DNA from: Gulosibacter chungangensis
GTDB lineage: Bacteria; Actinomycetota; Actinomycetes; Actinomycetales; Microbacteriaceae
DNA: 64,000 nt
Direction of reading: 5' to 3'
Assembly: GCF_008831155.1 (NCBI RefSeq)
Contig: NZ_WBKB01000012.1
Coordinates: forward strand, 1 to 64,000
Numbering within the stretch: position 1 is the first letter of the stretch; each line of letters starts with the position of its first letter. Under the pieces are notes generated by a model that did not search any database, had not been told where the DNA came from, and worked only from the letters and a program-made list of their open reading frames with translations. Shown in pieces: positions 62,207 through 64,000 of this stretch. A program made the position numbers and the translations under genes.

Positions 62207-62388
62207 TTACTTCTCCGGGGTGCGGTTCTCCGCGCTCACCATCCAGGCCAGCTGCTCGAGCCGCTCGATGACGGCGTGCAGCAGGTCGGCGCTCGTCGGA
62301 TCCTCTTCATCGATTTGGTCGTGAACGTCGCGGATCGTGCCGACGGTCGCTTCGAGGCGTTCGGTAATGAGGCATGATCTGCCTCCTT
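62207..62388 (-). pseudogene. dps remnant (internal deletion, frameshifted)
   Basis: The minus-strand frame ending at the TAA (62207-62209) encodes about 54 residues typical of the Dps/ferritin-like C-terminus (IRDVHDQIDEEDPTSADLL, then HAVIERLEQLAWMVSAENRTPEK). An intact ribosome-binding site AAGGAGG (62382-62388) and ATG (62373-62375) sit immediately upstream but in another frame, and the ATG frame stops after 22 codons. The simplest reading is that most of the gene, including the ferroxidase-site helices, was deleted, joining the start region to the 3' end out of frame. Dps normally protects DNA in stationary phase. Confidence 0.8.
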
Positions 62389-62473
62389 AGGTGTCACCGA
62401 GTAACTTGCTCGGTAGTGCACAGGTCTAACAACCGAACATGGCGGTTACCTCGGTAGCACCTGCAGGCAAGCT

Positions 62474-63217
62474 TCATCCCGAAGAACGGATGCCCTGCAA
62501 GAATTCCGCGAAACCGTGCGGCGCCCGCCCACCGGTGCGGAACGAGGTCGCCACCGGAGCCTGCTTAGTCGACACGAGCTTGAAACCGAGGTCAGCTAGC
62601 GATCGCGCCAAGCGAACATCCTCATCGCTCGAAACGTTCGCGAACCCACCGGTCGCAACATACGCATCCGCCCGCACCCCGAGATTTGCGCCGTGGATGT
62701 GCCCGTGACCATCGATCGGCCGATACCGTGTGGCCCACTCGCGAGTGTGCGCATTCATCACCGAATGACGATCGGGTTCGATCGTGCCAAGCACTGCCGC
62801 GACCCCGTTCCGGGCGAACGTGAGTTGCGTCGATACCCATTCTTCGGGCACGGCAGAATCGGCGTCGGTATTGGCGAGCCACACGTTGGGCAGCGGCTCT
62901 CCCAATCGCTCGAGTGCGTGCCGCACGCCGACCGCGCGTGCCCGGCCGACTTTGCCGGCAGCAATGCTCAAGAACTCGGCACGAGCATCCCCCGCCGCGG
63001 CCTCGATCGCGACCCGCTCCGAGTCGTCGACGCACGAGTCGAACACCACCGTCAGGATGCTCCGCACACCGTGGGTCTGTTCCGCCCGGCTCATCGAGGT
63101 CAGCGCGGCACGTACCGCTTCACCGATCAGTTCGGCCTCGTCTCGCGCTGGGATGACGACCGCGACGGCGCTCAACACGTGAAGCATGTATCGCCCGTCC
63201 GACGCTGGCTCGTTCAC
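62474..63217 (-). CDS. Glycosyltransferase family 2
   Basis: A 247-residue GT-A enzyme. It has AVVIPARDEAELIGEAV at the N-terminus, the DxD-like metal motif NTDADS (about 117-122), HGANLGVRADAYVATGGF and the acidic SSDEDV motif. No membrane helix is present. It starts with GTG overlapping the stop of the upstream gene (GTGA). The pairing with a PIG-L/methyltransferase protein recalls small cassettes that make modified glycolipids or nodulation-factor-like glycans, but the product is unknown. Confidence 0.88.
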   Translation of the reverse strand: MNEPASDGRYMLHVLSAVAVVIPARDEAELIGEAVRAALTSMSRAEQTHGVRSILTVVFDSCVDDSERVAIEAAAGDARAEFLSIAAGKVGRARAVGVRHALERLGEPLPNVWLANTDADSAVPEEWVSTQLTFARNGVAAVLGTIEPDRHSVMNAHTREWATRYRPIDGHGHIHGANLGVRADAYVATGGFANVSSDEDVRLARSLADLGFKLVSTKQAPVATSFRTGGRAPHGFAEFLQGIRSSG

Positions 63218-64000
63218 GACTGGCCTTCAACCGGTACGGAAAATATTTCCAGCAGGAAATCTGGCTCGCGATGGGTCACCCGGGGTTTCCAGCCGCGCGC
63301 GTGGGCGGCTTCGTGGACGTCCTCGCCCATCAGCGACCACCCGTTAATTGGATGCAGCCAGTGGCACAGCAGGACATCCGAGTCGGGCCCAATGGTCGCC
63401 TCGATTTGCGCAAAGGTCTCCTCGAGCTCGTTTCGGGTGAGGAAGTAGCCGATCTCCGACATCACCACGAGGTCGGCGGCGCGCACATCCGGCGATTCGC
63501 GCGGGATCACGCACGGCACGAGCTTGACGTTCTCGAGACCCGCCAGCCGCTTTCGCGCATCCCGCACGGCCGTCTCGCTGGCGTCGACGCCCACCACTCG
63601 ATCGCAGCGTTCGGCGAGCTCGGCGGTAAGCGCACCGGTCGCGCTGCCCAGCTCCAGCGCATTTTGGTAGCGCGCCTTCGGTAGCGAGGCCAGCAGAATT
63701 GCACGCTTGCGCCGCTCATAGTCGTCGTTAAAATCCCAGGGCTCAGGGACGGTTTTGAAGAGCGCATCAAAGGTTTCTTCCGCTCGCGCGCCGCTGCCGA
63801 GGCCCGGGTTACTCAACCGAAACACCTCGACATCAAACGAGAAATGCTCGAGAAAACGCTCGGACAATACCGCCGCATCCTCAATCGCTGGCGACAGCGC
63901 TTCAAACTGCGAAGGGTAGGCCCGAATCGCCGCCTGCTTTGCGCTCATGGCCTGATCGTCCAAGGGCAGCGGCAGCATCGTCTGCCATTTCGTGTCGCTC
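63214..64000 (-). CDS. PIG-L deacetylase / class I SAM methyltransferase fusion, 3' part
   Basis: The gene runs off the right edge; 262 codons are visible. The C-terminal about 190 residues are a NodS-like SAM methyltransferase: DFNDDYERRKRAILLASLP, the SAM motif ALELGSATGALTAELAERC, VVGVDAS and LVVMSEIGYFL. The first about 60 visible residues (KQAAIRAYPSQFEAL, VLSERFLEHFSFDVEVFRL) match the C-terminal end of PIG-L/LmbE deacetylases, and the frame stays open to 64000. I therefore read it as the bifunctional deacetylase/methyltransferase fusion known from other bacteria. An ATG at 63978 could be mistaken for the start. It would de-N-acetylate and then N-methylate an amino sugar. Confidence 0.8.
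   Translation of the reverse strand, partial: SDTKWQTMLPLPLDDQAMSAKQAAIRAYPSQFEALSPAIEDAAVLSERFLEHFSFDVEVFRLSNPGLGSGARAEETFDALFKTVPEPWDFNDDYERRKRAILLASLPKARYQNALELGSATGALTAELAERCDRVVGVDASETAVRDARKRLAGLENVKLVPCVIPRESPDVRAADLVVMSEIGYFLTRNELEETFAQIEATIGPDSDVLLCHWLHPINGWSLMGEDVHEAAHARGWKPRVTHREPDFLLEIFSVPVEGQS

Noticed and set aside
63214-63978. Methyltransferase gene starting at the ATG at 63978
   Set aside because: The residues on both sides of that ATG fit the end of a PIG-L deacetylase and the frame is open to the window edge, so the gene is treated as partial.

Overview
The window is chromosomal DNA from a high-GC actinobacterium. Gene content and order (ClpC, RadA, LysS, PanC, PH-domain proteins, a FolB-FolK fusion, LAxTG sortase substrates, an actinobacterial-type rrn leader) point to Micrococcales, most likely Microbacteriaceae; the genus cannot be fixed from the sequence alone. 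Many starts are GTG or TTG, chosen here from Shine-Dalgarno placement.

Layout. 1-1001: 5' end of a 16S rRNA gene (minus) with a near-consensus promoter and leader, then tRNA-Ser(CGA). 1.1-3.2 kb: radA and a membrane-anchored unknown. 3.4-9.6 kb: two very large secreted, sortase-anchored enzymes, a 5'-nucleotidase and an ExeM/NucH-like nuclease, with matching PHO-box-like repeats upstream; together they look like a phosphate- or nucleotide-scavenging pair. 9.7-11.2 kb: divergent argA-like acetyltransferase and ppx. 11.2-16.9 kb: a PucR-type regulator divergent from an alcohol dehydrogenase, Baeyer-Villiger monooxygenase and esterase operon, which reads as an alcohol to ketone to ester to acid plus alcohol catabolic route. 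16.9-20.8 kb: SDR, MFS and AbiEi/DUF559-like genes among copies of an intergenic palindromic repeat family. 21-31.5 kb: clpC (with a ClgR-like site), a lipoprotein-like gene, lysS, panC, a DUF2520 protein and two PH-domain membrane proteins.

31.8-56.2 kb is a cell-envelope glycan locus. It has an ABC-2 exporter (Wzm/Wzt or TagGH type), WecB and WecC (UDP-ManNAcA), a complete WbpA-D-E-B-like set (UDP-GlcNAc(3NAc)A), six glycosyltransferase genes, an orphan glycosyltransferase-like domain protein, an asparagine-synthase-like protein and a heparinase II/III-like protein. Eleven minus-strand genes from 49.8 to 33.8 kb look like one long operon. The predicted product is an acidic, uronic-acid-containing wall polymer.

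56.3-57.3 kb holds decayed sequence: a MurR/RpiR regulator with an in-frame amber codon and a truncated plus-strand fragment. 57.4-59.9 kb resumes the folate genes (DUF3180, folB-folK, folP), which in many actinobacteria lie next to the PH/DUF2520/panC genes; the glycan locus therefore appears to split that conserved string. 60-64 kb: a third LAxTG surface protein (choice-of-anchor L), a DJ-1/PfpI protein, a dps remnant, and the 3' part of a PIG-L deacetylase/methyltransferase fusion with a GT2 glycosyltransferase.
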